A stretch of 64,000 bases of DNA from Hyphomicrobium sulfonivorans (lineage in GTDB: Bacteria; Pseudomonadota; Alphaproteobacteria; Rhizobiales; Hyphomicrobiaceae). Within the stretch, counting starts at the first letter, position 1. Each line of letters opens with the position of its first letter. Both the position numbers and the translations under genes were made by a program. The DNA is taken from NCBI RefSeq assembly GCF_013306565.1, contig NZ_PZPO01000001.1, positions 558,001 to 622,000 on the forward strand, written 5' to 3'. Of the stretch, positions 19,284-27,787 are shown one piece after another. Below the pieces are notes generated by a model, which saw only the letters and a program-made list of their open reading frames with translations, did no database searches and was not told the DNA's origin.

Positions 19284-19708
19284 CAGGAAATTTCCACGCC
19301 CGCGCCCAGCAGAATCTCGGTGCCATCCTCAAGCACCGCGACGGTGCCACCGGTAATAATGCGCACCGATTCAATCTTGCCGCTAAAACCATCCTCAAGC
19401 AGCGTGAGATTACGCCCGACCAGGCTGTCAGCTTGCGATAACGCCATCGACGTCATCAGCGAATCAAGCTTCGCGTTGGTCTGCATGCTCTGCTCAACGC
19501 CGGAGAACGACGCAAGCTGACCAATCCACTGCGCCGGATCCGTCGGGTTGGTCGGATCCTGGTTCTTCATCTGCGCAATCAGAAGGCGCAAGAAGGTGTT
19601 GTAGTCAATAGTTGCGCCGGTGCCTGCCTGCGTGCTGCTTTGGGTGCTGCTTTGGGTGCTGCTTTTCTGCTGCGTGCTTTCAGTGCCTGTTGTTGCAGGA
19701 ACGTACAT
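19283..19708 (-). CDS. flgD: Flagellar hook-capping protein FlgD (short form)
   Basis: 141 residues from ATG 19708, chosen because it shares a base with the flbT stop (TGATG); an upstream ATG at 19723 is possible. The core DYNTFLRLLIAQMKNQDPTN and WIGQLASFSGVEQSMQTNAK is the FlgD signature. FlgD is the scaffold cap for hook assembly. The protein is short, lacking the C-terminal Ig-like/Tudor insertions of enteric FlgD, as in other Hyphomicrobiales. The N-terminus carries a Ser-Ser-Thr-Gln tandem repeat, annotated separately. Confidence 0.92.
   Translation of the reverse strand: MYVPATTGTESTQQKSSTQSSTQSSTQAGTGATIDYNTFLRLLIAQMKNQDPTNPTDPAQWIGQLASFSGVEQSMQTNAKLDSLMTSMALSQADSLVGRNLTLLEDGFSGKIESVRIITGGTVAVLEDGTEILLGAGVEIS
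19632..19667 (-). repeat. Three 12-bp tandem repeats in the flgD N-terminus
   Basis: Two exact copies of GTGCTGCTTTGG (19632-19643 and 19644-19655, plus-strand view) are followed by GTGCTGCTTTTC. On the coding strand they encode Ser-Ser-Thr-Gln units in the flexible N-terminal tail of FlgD. In-frame copy-number changes would leave the frame intact. Confidence 0.9.
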
Positions 19709-20145
19709 CAGCGGGCCTCGCATTCATGCTGGATTTCCGTGCGCTCAGGGCGCATGCCCTGCGCGATGATCTCATCTTCGATGACAAACAGCGGACGGAG
19801 AATCTTGAGTGCATCGAAGGGTCGGCCCCGCTCGAACGCATCTCCCACTTCAACCAGACCGTTGATGATTGTCGAATTCTTGAACGATGCCAGCAACGCC
19901 GCATGGGCGGAGTGGAACATGGAGCGTGCGTCTTCGCTGTTAGCCGGATCGATAAGCACCGTCTGAATGATGAAATAGAGCTGCCGCAGCGGTGTGTGCG
20001 TGTCGCCAGGCTGCAGCACGTGATGCTCCAGCAGGAACGTCACGTCATTCAGAAACTCGATCGAAACCTTGCGATCAACCTTGAGTACCGCGCCGTTGAC
20101 ATAAATGCGGCCGCCCGGCTTCAGCGATATCTGCAGCTTTTTCAT
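19708..20145 (-). CDS. flbT: Flagellin translation regulator FlbT
   Basis: 145 residues. The N-terminal LKPGGRIYVNGAVLKVDRKV and the middle LLEHHVLQPGDTHTPLRQLY are clear FlbT signatures. In Caulobacter FlbT binds flagellin mRNA and prevents its translation until the hook is finished; in Brucella and rhizobia it can be an activator. No flagellin gene is visible here, so the target lies elsewhere. It overlaps flaF by 4 bp and flgD by one base. Confidence 0.95.
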   Translation of the reverse strand: MKKLQISLKPGGRIYVNGAVLKVDRKVSIEFLNDVTFLLEHHVLQPGDTHTPLRQLYFIIQTVLIDPANSEDARSMFHSAHAALLASFKNSTIINGLVEVGDAFERGRPFDALKILRPLFVIEDEIIAQGMRPERTEIQHECEAR

Positions 20146-20489
20146 TGCAGACCTTCATACAGCGCCGTTGTGATGTCGATCAGCGGTTTGAAATCCGCGG
20201 TTTTACCCAGTCGGATATTCTCGGCTTCACGCACAGCCCAAATGCCAATGGATATGATTTGCGCGCGCAGCTCATCGGGAAGCGCGTTGTCTGGGCTTGC
20301 CAGATCTTCCAAAAGCGCAGCCCACATGCGTCGACTGAACGTCAGCGCTTCGACCGCCTCTATGGAGTTTGGTCCCTTTTCGTCAGCGGCTTTCAGCAAT
20401 TCGATGCTGCGCTCAAAAACCTGCCGCTCACGCTCGCGCGCAACCTTCGGGCTGGTCTCAAGCACATCGGCATAGGAGAATTGATACAT
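20142..20489 (-). CDS. flaF: Flagellin biosynthesis regulator FlaF
   Basis: 115 residues. The N-terminal SYADVLETSPKVARERERQV and the middle RRMWAALLEDLASPDNALPD with the terminal helix match FlaF. FlaF works with FlbT on flagellin expression and secretion, with the opposite effect in Caulobacter. It is cytoplasmic, without signal sequence. It sits 47 bp downstream of flgL and overlaps flbT. Confidence 0.94.
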   Translation of the reverse strand: MYQFSYADVLETSPKVARERERQVFERSIELLKAADEKGPNSIEAVEALTFSRRMWAALLEDLASPDNALPDELRAQIISIGIWAVREAENIRLGKTADFKPLIDITTALYEGLQ

Positions 20490-20536
20490 TGTTCCATCTC
20501 ACTTACGAATTGCTACGCGCTGACACTCTACGCACG

Positions 20537-21586
20537 TCAGATATACTTCAGCAGGCTAAGCCCCATGATACGTGACGTTAGTGCGTACGAAATTTCCATC
20601 TGAGTCAGCATCTGATTAATTCGGACGGCTGCCTCGTTAGGATCAACTTCTTCCAGGGTTTTCACCTGGCGCGTGAGAATATCGACTTGCAGCTTCATGC
20701 GCTCACTTGCGTCACCGACGCGCTGCTCAGATATGCCGAGCCGCGCCTGCAGATCGCCCACCTCCTGAATCGCTTCGTTCACAAGCTGGGTGGCTTTGTC
20801 GATGATGGCTTCGAACGCCGGCTGCCCGAGGTTCTCCACACCAAGATCGGCAATCATCGTGTATGCCTGAGCAAACTTGCGGAAGGCTGACTCATTGGCG
20901 TTGGTTGATGTCTCAAGCAGCTCTGAACTTGAAATTCGACTGCGAGCATTTTGCGACGATGCCGACGACCAATCGGACGTCCATGCGGGATCGGCAAACA
21001 AATCCGAGAACGTCGTGTCCAGGAACGTCTGCATGTCTGCGGCGCTGATGTTAGCCGCAGCAGGATCATCTTGATAGATTCCGAACTCGGCAAAGAAGGC
21101 GTTCGCAACGCTCTGCTTGCTCGCGCTGGCCGGTGTGCTGAAGTAATCGGCCATCGGCTTCACGTCCGAATTGACGCCGGCAAACAGGTAGCCGTCGCCA
21201 AATGCCATGTTCATGGCGTCGATGAAGCCGTCGAGGCGCGACTGGGCCTCCGCTTTGACGTTCAGGGCGCTTGCCCCACCCACACGCGAACCGAGTAGCT
21301 GACCGACGAAATCGCGCCCCGTATCAACGAGGTTCTGAAGAACCGACTGAGACGATTTAAGGCGTGAGGTTACTGTGCTGTTGGTATCGATTATGGTGTT
21401 GAGGCGGGCAAACTCCTGCCGCAACGAGATCGTATCGCCCGCTTTGTAACCAAGCGTTTTGCCGACATCCGCATACCGGCTGGTCGTCATTTCCAGGTGC
21501 GCATCGGCAAGCTGCTGCTGCACCTTCGCCAAAGCCTGGCGCGTAGCGGCCGACATGGAATTTGTGGAGATGAATGTTGTCTTCAC
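20537..21586 (-). CDS. flgL: Hook-filament junction protein FlgL
   Basis: 349 residues. It has the flagellin-like N-terminal coiled coil (STNSMSAATRQALAKVQQQL) and a C-terminal D0 helix ending in ISYALTSRIMGLSLLKYI. FlgL joins hook to filament together with FlgK. It is separated from flgK by only 3 bp. Length and the alphaproteobacterial N-terminus favour FlgL over a flagellin, which would not normally lie between flgK and flaF with this divergent centre. Confidence 0.92.
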   Translation of the reverse strand: MKTTFISTNSMSAATRQALAKVQQQLADAHLEMTTSRYADVGKTLGYKAGDTISLRQEFARLNTIIDTNSTVTSRLKSSQSVLQNLVDTGRDFVGQLLGSRVGGASALNVKAEAQSRLDGFIDAMNMAFGDGYLFAGVNSDVKPMADYFSTPASASKQSVANAFFAEFGIYQDDPAAANISAADMQTFLDTTFSDLFADPAWTSDWSSASSQNARSRISSSELLETSTNANESAFRKFAQAYTMIADLGVENLGQPAFEAIIDKATQLVNEAIQEVGDLQARLGISEQRVGDASERMKLQVDILTRQVKTLEEVDPNEAAVRINQMLTQMEISYALTSRIMGLSLLKYI

Positions 21587-21589
21587 AGC

Positions 21590-23059
21590 TTACCTCACCG
21601 CTGCCAGCAGCGACGCCAGCATCGAATCGATTGTTGTTATGACTTTGCTCGATGCCTGAAATGAACGCTCCAGCTCGAGCATCAGCGCCATTTCTTCGTC
21701 AAGGTTCACGCCGGTGATTTTATTCAGCGACTCCGACGCACGCCCCAAAACGGTTTCGCGATACGCGTACTCGCTGTTCGAAGACCGGCGCGCTTCTTCC
21801 AGCCACGCAGCGGAATTGGAAGCGAAGCCAACCAGCGTAGCCACGGTGGCGATCTTGGAGTCGGAGGAATAAGTCTGTGTTGCACGCATCTGGTCTACGA
21901 GCGCATCCAGGCGTCCGGTATAGCCAGCAACTCCGTCCGAGTTGTAGACGTACGCAGCGCCGTTCATGCCGCCATCACGCAGCCGTTTCACGTCGCCGCC
22001 CTGATCTGGGTCGACCGCCGCATTGAGACGAATTGTGCCGGCCAGCCCCGACGTGATCGAACCCGAAGGTGGTAATCCGGGACCGCCATTCCAGCTGAAC
22101 AAGCCCGCTACATCAGCCAGTGCTGGCGTCGCGCTTTGATCGCTTTCAGAAAACGCGACGATCAATCCGCGCGCAAGTTCATCAAGCTGATTTTGATAGG
22201 TTATGCCGACATCATCACGAACCTGCACAAGCCCCGTGATACGTCCATTGCTGACACCCATCGTTGCTGTGCTGCCTGTGATCGGCACGCCGTCTGCATA
22301 AACGATGTTACCGGCCACGCCCGGCGCCAGCATCGGCGTTGGCTGGAACGTAACCTGACGCGGAACGACATCGAAAAGCGTCACGCCGCTTTCCGTATAA
22401 ATGTTCATACCGCCGTCTGCACGTGCCACCGTACGAATGCCGATTTCCTGCGATATCTCCAGCAGCAACGCATCGCGTTGATCCTGATAGTCGGTCACGT
22501 CGCTGCCGTTGATCGTGCCTTTGACGATCTGCTTGTTGACGGTCTCGAAGCGCGACAGAAGCGTGTTGAGAGAACTAACCGCGCTGGAAATTTCGGCGTC
22601 TGCCTGGCTGCGTACATCCTGCACGAGCGTAGTGGCGCTGTTCAGCGCGTTGGCAAGATCACGCGCGGCAGCCACTGCCGATTGAGCGAACGCCGCGCTT
22701 TCCGGCGACGATGAGTACTGCTGCAGCGCGTTGTTCAGCTTCTGCACCAGCGCAGCCGGTGAAAAATTAAGCTCGGTATCGTTTATAGTCGCTTCAAGCT
22801 TGTCCAGCGCCTCAACCAGCGCGCGCTGACCTGCGGCGCTGGATGAGTTATTCAAAACACTCGTGAACAGCGCATCGTTCACGACACGGGTTACGGCGGC
22901 CATACGCACACCGTAACCCGGAACCGTGATGATCTGCGCCGTCTTCCTCGACGCGGTCGGATCTCCCGCACGAGCGACGTTGCGGGAAAGCACGGATGTC
23001 TGCTCCGCCAGAGTAGCTAGGCTGGATACTGCAGTATTGAGACTGGCAGAAAGTGACAT
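21590..23059 (-). CDS. flgK: Hook-filament junction protein FlgK
   Basis: 489 residues. The N-terminal LNTAVSSLATLAEQTSVLSR and the C-terminal LDEEMALMLELERSFQASSK with the final helix are FlgK (HAP1) signatures. The N-terminus deviates from the usual SLNxALSGLxAxQ pattern in the alphaproteobacterial manner. It is the first junction protein added to the hook. Order flgE-flgK-flgL is standard for the group. Confidence 0.95.
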   Translation of the reverse strand: MSLSASLNTAVSSLATLAEQTSVLSRNVARAGDPTASRKTAQIITVPGYGVRMAAVTRVVNDALFTSVLNNSSSAAGQRALVEALDKLEATINDTELNFSPAALVQKLNNALQQYSSSPESAAFAQSAVAAARDLANALNSATTLVQDVRSQADAEISSAVSSLNTLLSRFETVNKQIVKGTINGSDVTDYQDQRDALLLEISQEIGIRTVARADGGMNIYTESGVTLFDVVPRQVTFQPTPMLAPGVAGNIVYADGVPITGSTATMGVSNGRITGLVQVRDDVGITYQNQLDELARGLIVAFSESDQSATPALADVAGLFSWNGGPGLPPSGSITSGLAGTIRLNAAVDPDQGGDVKRLRDGGMNGAAYVYNSDGVAGYTGRLDALVDQMRATQTYSSDSKIATVATLVGFASNSAAWLEEARRSSNSEYAYRETVLGRASESLNKITGVNLDEEMALMLELERSFQASSKVITTIDSMLASLLAAVR

Positions 23060-23097
23060 CCGATAATTCCGCGTCTTAGAGTGCTAAAGCGCTGCTA

Positions 23098-24360
23098 TTA
23101 GCGCTTTAGGTTGACCAGTACGTCCATTAGTTCGGCGCCGGTCTGGAACACTTTGGAGTTGGCGGTGTAGTTACGCTCCGCCTCAATCATCGTGGTCAGC
23201 TCCGATGCCAGATCGACGGTGGATTGCTCCAGCGCGCCGGCAATCATCGTGCCGAAGCCACTCTCACCGGGGAACCCGATCTGCATTTCGCCTGACTTTG
23301 ACGTTGCAACGAAAACGTTGCCTGCCATTGGCTGCAGGTTGTCAGGGCTCGCTACGCCGCCGAGTGGAATCTTGTAGGTCGCAATGCGCGTGCCGCTGCC
23401 GAATACGGAATACATCGTGCCATCTTCGGCGATCTCGATGCGATCCACGTCTTCCGGTGCGTTGCCGTTGACGACCGTCGCATCCAGCAACTGATAATCG
23501 CCGGCCAGGTTAGTGCTACCCGACATATCGATCGACAGGGTTGCACCGTTCGGAACTGCTACGCTGACGGCCGTTGGGCTGGTCGATGTAAACTTACCGT
23601 TGGTCGTATCGAACACCAGCGTCTCGGTTGCCATTGCACCGCCAGCATACGGGAACCCGCCACCAGGAGCCGCATCCGCACGATTAAACACGGAGACTTC
23701 CCAATTGCCGCCGCCAAGATTCGTCGAATAGACGTCGAGCGTAAGCTGGTTACCGAGATTGTCGTATGCTGTAAGCGAGGTCATCGCCGTGTGTTGTGCA
23801 TTCGCCGCATTTGCCGACGGCAGATTAGCGGCCGGCACAACAGCGGCATTCAACGGCATGTTGACCTTCAACCGGCCTTCGGTCGAAGCGTTAGCCTGCA
23901 GGCCAAGCTTGCCGATCGAGACCACTTCCAGTCCGGCCGTTCCGTTCGCAACAATGCTCGGCGGACCGTTGAGAACGCTGTAGCCCATAAGCTTGAAGCC
24001 GGCAGCATTGATCAATTCGCCATTGCCGTTCGGTACGAACGAGCCGGCGCGGGTCATGAACGTCTGGCCGTTCTCGTTGCTGACGATGAAGAAGCCATTG
24101 CCCTTCACGGCCAGATCGGTGCCGGATGTCGTAAAGCTTCGCGCACCCTGCTCGCTGATCATGTAGCGCGTGTGCGATTCAACGCTGCCCGAGACATACT
24201 CGGAGCCGCCGCCATCCAGAACCAACGACGAAAACTCGATCGTCGAGCGCTTGTAACCCGCCGTCGTAGCGTTCGCGATATTATCGGAAACCGCACCCAA
24301 CCGATTGGCCTGCGCAGCCATACCGGATGCGCTCGTCCGCATCGTACTATAAAGACCCAT
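23098..24360 (-). CDS. flgE: Flagellar hook protein FlgE
   Basis: 420 residues. The N-terminal MRTSASGMAAQANRLGAVSD and NIANATTAGYKR, central DLAVKGNGFFIVSNENGQT, and C-terminal ELTTMIEAERNYTANSKVFQ mark the hook protein. The variable middle region contains the FlgE D2 domain (GTMYSVFGSGTRIATYKIPL). It is the first gene of the operon that continues through flgK to the single-TM gene at 14233, and lies 94 bp downstream of ftcR. Confidence 0.96.
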   Translation of the reverse strand: MGLYSTMRTSASGMAAQANRLGAVSDNIANATTAGYKRSTIEFSSLVLDGGGSEYVSGSVESHTRYMISEQGARSFTTSGTDLAVKGNGFFIVSNENGQTFMTRAGSFVPNGNGELINAAGFKLMGYSVLNGPPSIVANGTAGLEVVSIGKLGLQANASTEGRLKVNMPLNAAVVPAANLPSANAANAQHTAMTSLTAYDNLGNQLTLDVYSTNLGGGNWEVSVFNRADAAPGGGFPYAGGAMATETLVFDTTNGKFTSTSPTAVSVAVPNGATLSIDMSGSTNLAGDYQLLDATVVNGNAPEDVDRIEIAEDGTMYSVFGSGTRIATYKIPLGGVASPDNLQPMAGNVFVATSKSGEMQIGFPGESGFGTMIAGALEQSTVDLASELTTMIEAERNYTANSKVFQTGAELMDVLVNLKR

Positions 24361-24454
24361 CGGCTAATGCTCCCTCGTCATGCCTAGTGCGGCCGATTGG
24401 AACATTCACGCCTTGCGCGAAACTGAATAGGCGCGCGTGCTTTGATACAGTTTC

Positions 24455-25126
24455 TCAGCAGTCGTTCAGGCGGTATCCTAAATACCGCTGTGAATCGATC
24501 GGATCGTGGCCCAGCCGATGCCGCAGACGCTTACGCAGCTTGCTGATGTGGCTCTCGATCACGTTCTCGTCGATGTCCTCAGAGAACAGTCCGTACACAA
24601 AATTGAAGATCTGCCCCTTGGTGACGCGACGTCCCTTGTTGCTCACAAGGTATTCGAGAATGCGACGCTCACGGCGAGGCAAATGCAGCGGCTCTCCGCC
24701 GACCTCAGGATCGCGACCGTCACCAAACACGAGAATCTGGCCGCTCACTTCGCCTGCAGGCTCAGAGCCCGCGCGACGCTTGATCGCTTTGATCCGCGCA
24801 AGAATTTCATGGATGTGCGTTGGATCAGCAATGACGTCGTCGACGCCAGAAGCAAAAAGATCCAGCGTCTCCTGCAGCGAGCGACCGCCGTTCAGCGCCA
24901 GCACAGGCGCATGCGTGCGCTGCTTGATGATCTTCGGAAAGAAGCGCCGATCATCAAACTGGCCCAGCACGAATGCTTCGACTGCTGCAAGCTCCGGCTC
25001 AGGCGCGGTCCGCACCCATTCCTTGAAATCGCTAGCGGCTAAGCCTTCGGTCGAGATGCCCTCGCGACCAAACCCGAGAGTGTCCGCACGCTCCAACGCA
25101 TCACAATCGTCCACAATGATGATCAT
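24455..25126 (-). CDS. ftcR: Flagellar master regulator FtcR/Rem-type response regulator
   Basis: 223 residues from ATG 25126 (the frame is open to 25144). An N-terminal receiver-like domain (MIIIVDD start) is followed by an OmpR-type winged-helix DNA-binding domain (PRRERRILEYLVSNKGRRVT and NVIESHISKLRKRLRHRLG). Overall similarity to Brucella FtcR and Sinorhizobium Rem is strong by eye. These proteins activate hook and filament genes and usually have no cognate kinase. The usual phospho-acceptor aspartate after beta-strand 3 appears to be replaced (sequence VEAFVLGQFDD), consistent with this atypical family. flgE lies directly downstream. Confidence 0.92.
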   Translation of the reverse strand: MIIIVDDCDALERADTLGFGREGISTEGLAASDFKEWVRTAPEPELAAVEAFVLGQFDDRRFFPKIIKQRTHAPVLALNGGRSLQETLDLFASGVDDVIADPTHIHEILARIKAIKRRAGSEPAGEVSGQILVFGDGRDPEVGGEPLHLPRRERRILEYLVSNKGRRVTKGQIFNFVYGLFSEDIDENVIESHISKLRKRLRHRLGHDPIDSQRYLGYRLNDC

Positions 25127-25147
25127 CGCTGCCCCCCGAATCACACG

Positions 25148-25217
25148 GCGATCATCTCATCCTTTAAGTTATGCACAACATCTTACTTTCGCGATCAGTC
25201 ATCCTTTAAATTATTGA
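25148..25217. promoter_or_regulatory. Pair of direct repeats upstream of ftcR
   Basis: An AT-rich stretch between ftcR and the divergent gene at 25329 has two near-identical copies of GCGATCA-(TC or G)-TCATCCTTTAA-(G/A)TTAT, at about 25148-25173 and 25191-25214. The shared TCATCCTTTAA cores begin at 25157 and 25199. They are 42 bp apart, about four helical turns, so both would face the same side of DNA. OmpR-family regulators bind direct repeats, so autoregulation by FtcR or control by an unknown regulator is plausible but unproven. Confidence 0.55.
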
Positions 25218-25328
25218 GTTCAAAGGGTGATGCACTATCGCACCTATAGTTGCGCATGCGGTTTCAAGGCGAATTCATAGCCACGCAAGCTTGGCGCAGG
25301 CTGTACGCCCTAGAAAGTCCACGATTGG

Positions 25329-26075
25329 ATGACTGGGGCCGACACACCGATGCTGCACAAGGGATCGCCATTTCTTCTCGCCGCTGCGATCATCGTGTTG
25401 CTCGTGCATGCATGCATTCTAATTGGCGGCGCCAAGGTTGCCGTAGTGCTTTGCACATTTGCATTGATGATCGGCGGGCCAGTTGCGTTGCTGATCTGGC
25501 TTGGATCGCTGCCGGATCTTGAAGAGCGCCAACGACAACAGCGACGCGACCGCCATCAGGCCCATGCTGACGCCGCACTGTGGCAGCAGACGTTAAATGC
25601 GATGCAGGCGACATACCCTGCTCCGCTTCACATGCAGCACACCGGAGCAGTCGCTTCGGCCACCGCTGTCAGAACCCCAACTCGCACCGCTCGCGCCAGC
25701 GGACACCTCCCATCACACACACCGTCAGGCATACGCGGATGCATCCGCCCCATTTTGGCACTGTCAGCAATGGTTGCATCAGCCATCGGCGTTGCAGGAT
25801 GTGCCACTGAGATCCCGCCTGAAGCCTGGAGCGCTGTACGGCCCGGCATGAAAACCGCCGAACTCGTCTCATTGATCGGCGGCCCGGACTACGTGCGCTC
25901 CAACGGCGCTGCCGAAGTCTGGCAGTACTGCCGCGACTCATATGGTCGCGATGAAGGGCGCAACGCGCTCTATTACACGGCGATTCTCATCGACAAGCAG
26001 GAGATTCGCGACGTGAAGGTGCATCCTGTTTACTCTGGCGCTGGCTGCCAGGAATTTTATCGCGCGAGCTTCTGA
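25329..26075 (+). CDS. Two-part membrane protein with internal lipobox and BamE/SmpA-like C-terminus (unrecognised)
   Basis: 248 residues from ATG 25329; ATG 25350 is an equally possible start. The N-terminus has two hydrophobic segments (FLLAAAIIVLLVHACILIGG and VAVVLCTFALMIGGPVALLI), then a charged Arg/Gln-rich linker. Around residue 140 the sequence looks like a fresh lipoprotein signal: arginine-containing start, hydrophobic core and Val-Ala-Gly-Cys lipobox. The last 90 residues (RPGMKTAELVSLIGGPDYVR, EVWQYC) resemble the small beta-barrel assembly lipoprotein fold BamE/SmpA. No normal start codon lies at the internal signal, so the ORF reads as a fusion. Function unknown. Confidence 0.7.
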   Translation: MTGADTPMLHKGSPFLLAAAIIVLLVHACILIGGAKVAVVLCTFALMIGGPVALLIWLGSLPDLEERQRQQRRDRHQAHADAALWQQTLNAMQATYPAPLHMQHTGAVASATAVRTPTRTARASGHLPSHTPSGIRGCIRPILALSAMVASAIGVAGCATEIPPEAWSAVRPGMKTAELVSLIGGPDYVRSNGAAEVWQYCRDSYGRDEGRNALYYTAILIDKQEIRDVKVHPVYSGAGCQEFYRASF

Positions 26076-26194
26076 GCCAGCTCAATCATCCCAAGCTGAA
26101 ACGTTAACGCGATGGCTCACAGCCACCACAGGCATTGGCACGCCGATTGCTGAAGGAGACCTAAACAGTTTGCGTAAAATGTAGCGTAGCACCC

Positions 26195-26425
26195 ATGGCA
26201 TCATCGCGTAGCATCGTCAGCAACAGCATCACCTGGCGCAATCGGCCCATCGATACCCTCAGCGGCCCGGAACTTCGCCGTGCCCTGCATGATGCAGTAA
26301 GTGAAATTGCGTGGTCGCGCACAGCGCCCAGCTCGACCACATTTTTCTCGGCGTTGATGCTCGGCTTTTCGGCCGGTGCAATCGTTTCCGCCACCGCCGC
26401 GATCACATTCGCCATGATCGCCTGA
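26195..26425 (+). CDS. Small hypothetical membrane protein
   Basis: 76 residues with an amphipathic middle (LSGPELRRALHDAVSEIAW) and one C-terminal transmembrane helix (ALMLGFSAGAIVSATAAITF). Codon use has the GC-rich third positions of neighbours. No strong ribosome-binding site lies directly before the ATG; a GGAG at about 26155 is 35 bp away. An 84-aa ORF on the opposite strand covers the same DNA but looks less protein-like. Moderate confidence that it is real. Confidence 0.45.
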   Translation: MASSRSIVSNSITWRNRPIDTLSGPELRRALHDAVSEIAWSRTAPSSTTFFSALMLGFSAGAIVSATAAITFAMIA

Positions 26426-26451
26426 GCAGCCGCGACGTTGCTCGGGCCCGG

Positions 26452-27417
26452 TCAGGCCACCTTCTCGATCACGCCCGCGCGCGCCATCTTGTATTTCACG
26501 TAGGCTTCGCCGCGCAGACCAAAATCGCACACGTCGGGATGCATGATCTCAGCCAGGATCTCGCAGCTTTCCACCAGGCGAGGCCCCGGCCGATTGAAGA
26601 ATGCATTGCCGTCAGCAAGAAACACATTGCCCTCGCGCACCGCACGCATCTGCTGCCAGATGGCATAACGCGCCAGCGGCCGCACCTCGCGCTGCGTAAT
26701 TTCAAGATCGTAGCCGCACGGCGCTATCACGATCACATCCGGATCGGCCGCCGCAACGTCTTTCAACGTGATCCAGGGCGAAGGCTGCCCCGTCGTCCCG
26801 AACACGCTTTCACCGCCGGCAATGTCGATCAGTTCCGGCATCCAGTGCCCGCCCGACATCGGCGGATCAACCCACTCAATGAATGCCAGGCGTTTGCGCG
26901 GCTGATCGGCGACCTTGTCGCGAATCGCTGCGAAGCGCTTCTTCATCGATGCCACGAGCTTCTTGCCCGCCTGCGGATCGTCGATCGCATCGGCAATCGC
27001 CCCGATATCGTGATAAATATCATCCAGCGTATGCGGATGCAGCGAAACGATGCGCGGATCGGCGTGCAGCAGCTTGCAGACCGCCTTCTCGACATCGCGC
27101 AGCGAAACAGCACACACCTGACACTGGTCCTGGGTCAGGATCACATCGGGGTGCAGCGCTTCAAGCGCATCGGCGTCGACCTCGTAAACCGACAGCCCCT
27201 TTTCAACCAGCGTGCGAACGCGCCTGTCGATTTCGGCACTGCCGCCACGCACACTGAACTTCGGCCGTGTGATAGCCGGCAGATCGAGAACCGACGGCGG
27301 ATAATCGCATTCATGCGATCGCCCAACCTGCAGTTTGCCGGCGCCAAGCGCGTTGAGGATTTCGGTGGAACTGGCGATCAGCGAAACGACGCGAAGGTTT
27401 GGCTTCTTCTTGGTCAT
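26452..27417 (-). CDS. Cytoplasmic BtuF-like (PF01497-type) cobalamin-binding family protein
   Basis: 321 residues from ATG 27417; the frame is open to 27573 but the added part is not conserved-looking. The fold is that of the periplasmic B12/iron-chelate binding family (RVVSLIASSTEILNALGAGK, GRSHECDYP, LHPDVILTQDQCQVCAVS, then the second lobe with PCGYDLEITQREV). It has no signal peptide and no ABC permease or ATPase neighbours. It therefore belongs to the cytoplasmic subgroup annotated as cobalamin-binding proteins. B12-dependent ethylmalonyl-CoA mutase is encoded 7 kb away; a role in cofactor handling for it is inference only. Confidence 0.8.
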   Translation of the reverse strand: MTKKKPNLRVVSLIASSTEILNALGAGKLQVGRSHECDYPPSVLDLPAITRPKFSVRGGSAEIDRRVRTLVEKGLSVYEVDADALEALHPDVILTQDQCQVCAVSLRDVEKAVCKLLHADPRIVSLHPHTLDDIYHDIGAIADAIDDPQAGKKLVASMKKRFAAIRDKVADQPRKRLAFIEWVDPPMSGGHWMPELIDIAGGESVFGTTGQPSPWITLKDVAAADPDVIVIAPCGYDLEITQREVRPLARYAIWQQMRAVREGNVFLADGNAFFNRPGPRLVESCEILAEIMHPDVCDFGLRGEAYVKYKMARAGVIEKVA

Positions 27418-27708
27418 GGTTTCGTCTGTCGCCTCCAAAAGCTGGTTTTCAAACACCGGCTGCGCCGCACACGCGGCGTCTTCACGCTTAAGATGATCAG
27501 GCAGCAAACGGTTCGCAAGACCCAGCGCTGAAACTGCCCGCCGCAGATCACGCTCACCCACAGATGCTGCCACACGCTTGATGAAGCCGCATCAAAACAC
27601 GCCCCGCGCTGGAATCCGCGTCGGCTGGTTTCCAAAGCATTGCGCGCGCCAAGTAAATCATCATCACCCAGGCGAACCGGAGCAGTTGTTCTCCGCGCTT
27701 ACCGGACA
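27418..27708. other. Intergenic stretch with no gene found
   Basis: About 290 bp upstream of the BtuF-like gene, up to the mcd terminator. It presumably contains the promoter of the BtuF-like gene. I looked for a cobalamin riboswitch (B12 box and preceding stems) because of the gene's family and saw none. A GGAGG sequence lies 14 bp before the ATG at 27417. Confidence 0.5.
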
Positions 27709-27742
27709 AGAAAAAACCCGGCGCCAATGCTGGCACCGGGTT
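27709..27742 (-). terminator. Rho-independent terminator of mcd
   Basis: On the minus strand a 12-bp stem with AACCCGGTGCCA and TGGCGCCGGGTT arms and a GCAT loop is followed by six T residues. It lies 45 bp after the mcd stop. It is a textbook intrinsic terminator and separates mcd from the BtuF-like gene. Confidence 0.9.
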
Positions 27743-27787
27743 CTCCTATCGACCTGACTTCTGACGGCAGCGCCGTCAGCCGCTGGC

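Noticed and set aside
26311-27531. 406-aa plus-strand ORF opposite the BtuF-like gene
   Set aside because: Antisense shadow, His/Arg-rich, with no domain pattern; the opposite strand matches a known fold.
27418-27787. Cobalamin riboswitch upstream of the BtuF-like gene
   Set aside because: Expected from the family, but no B12 box or matching stem set could be found; the only structure is the mcd terminator.
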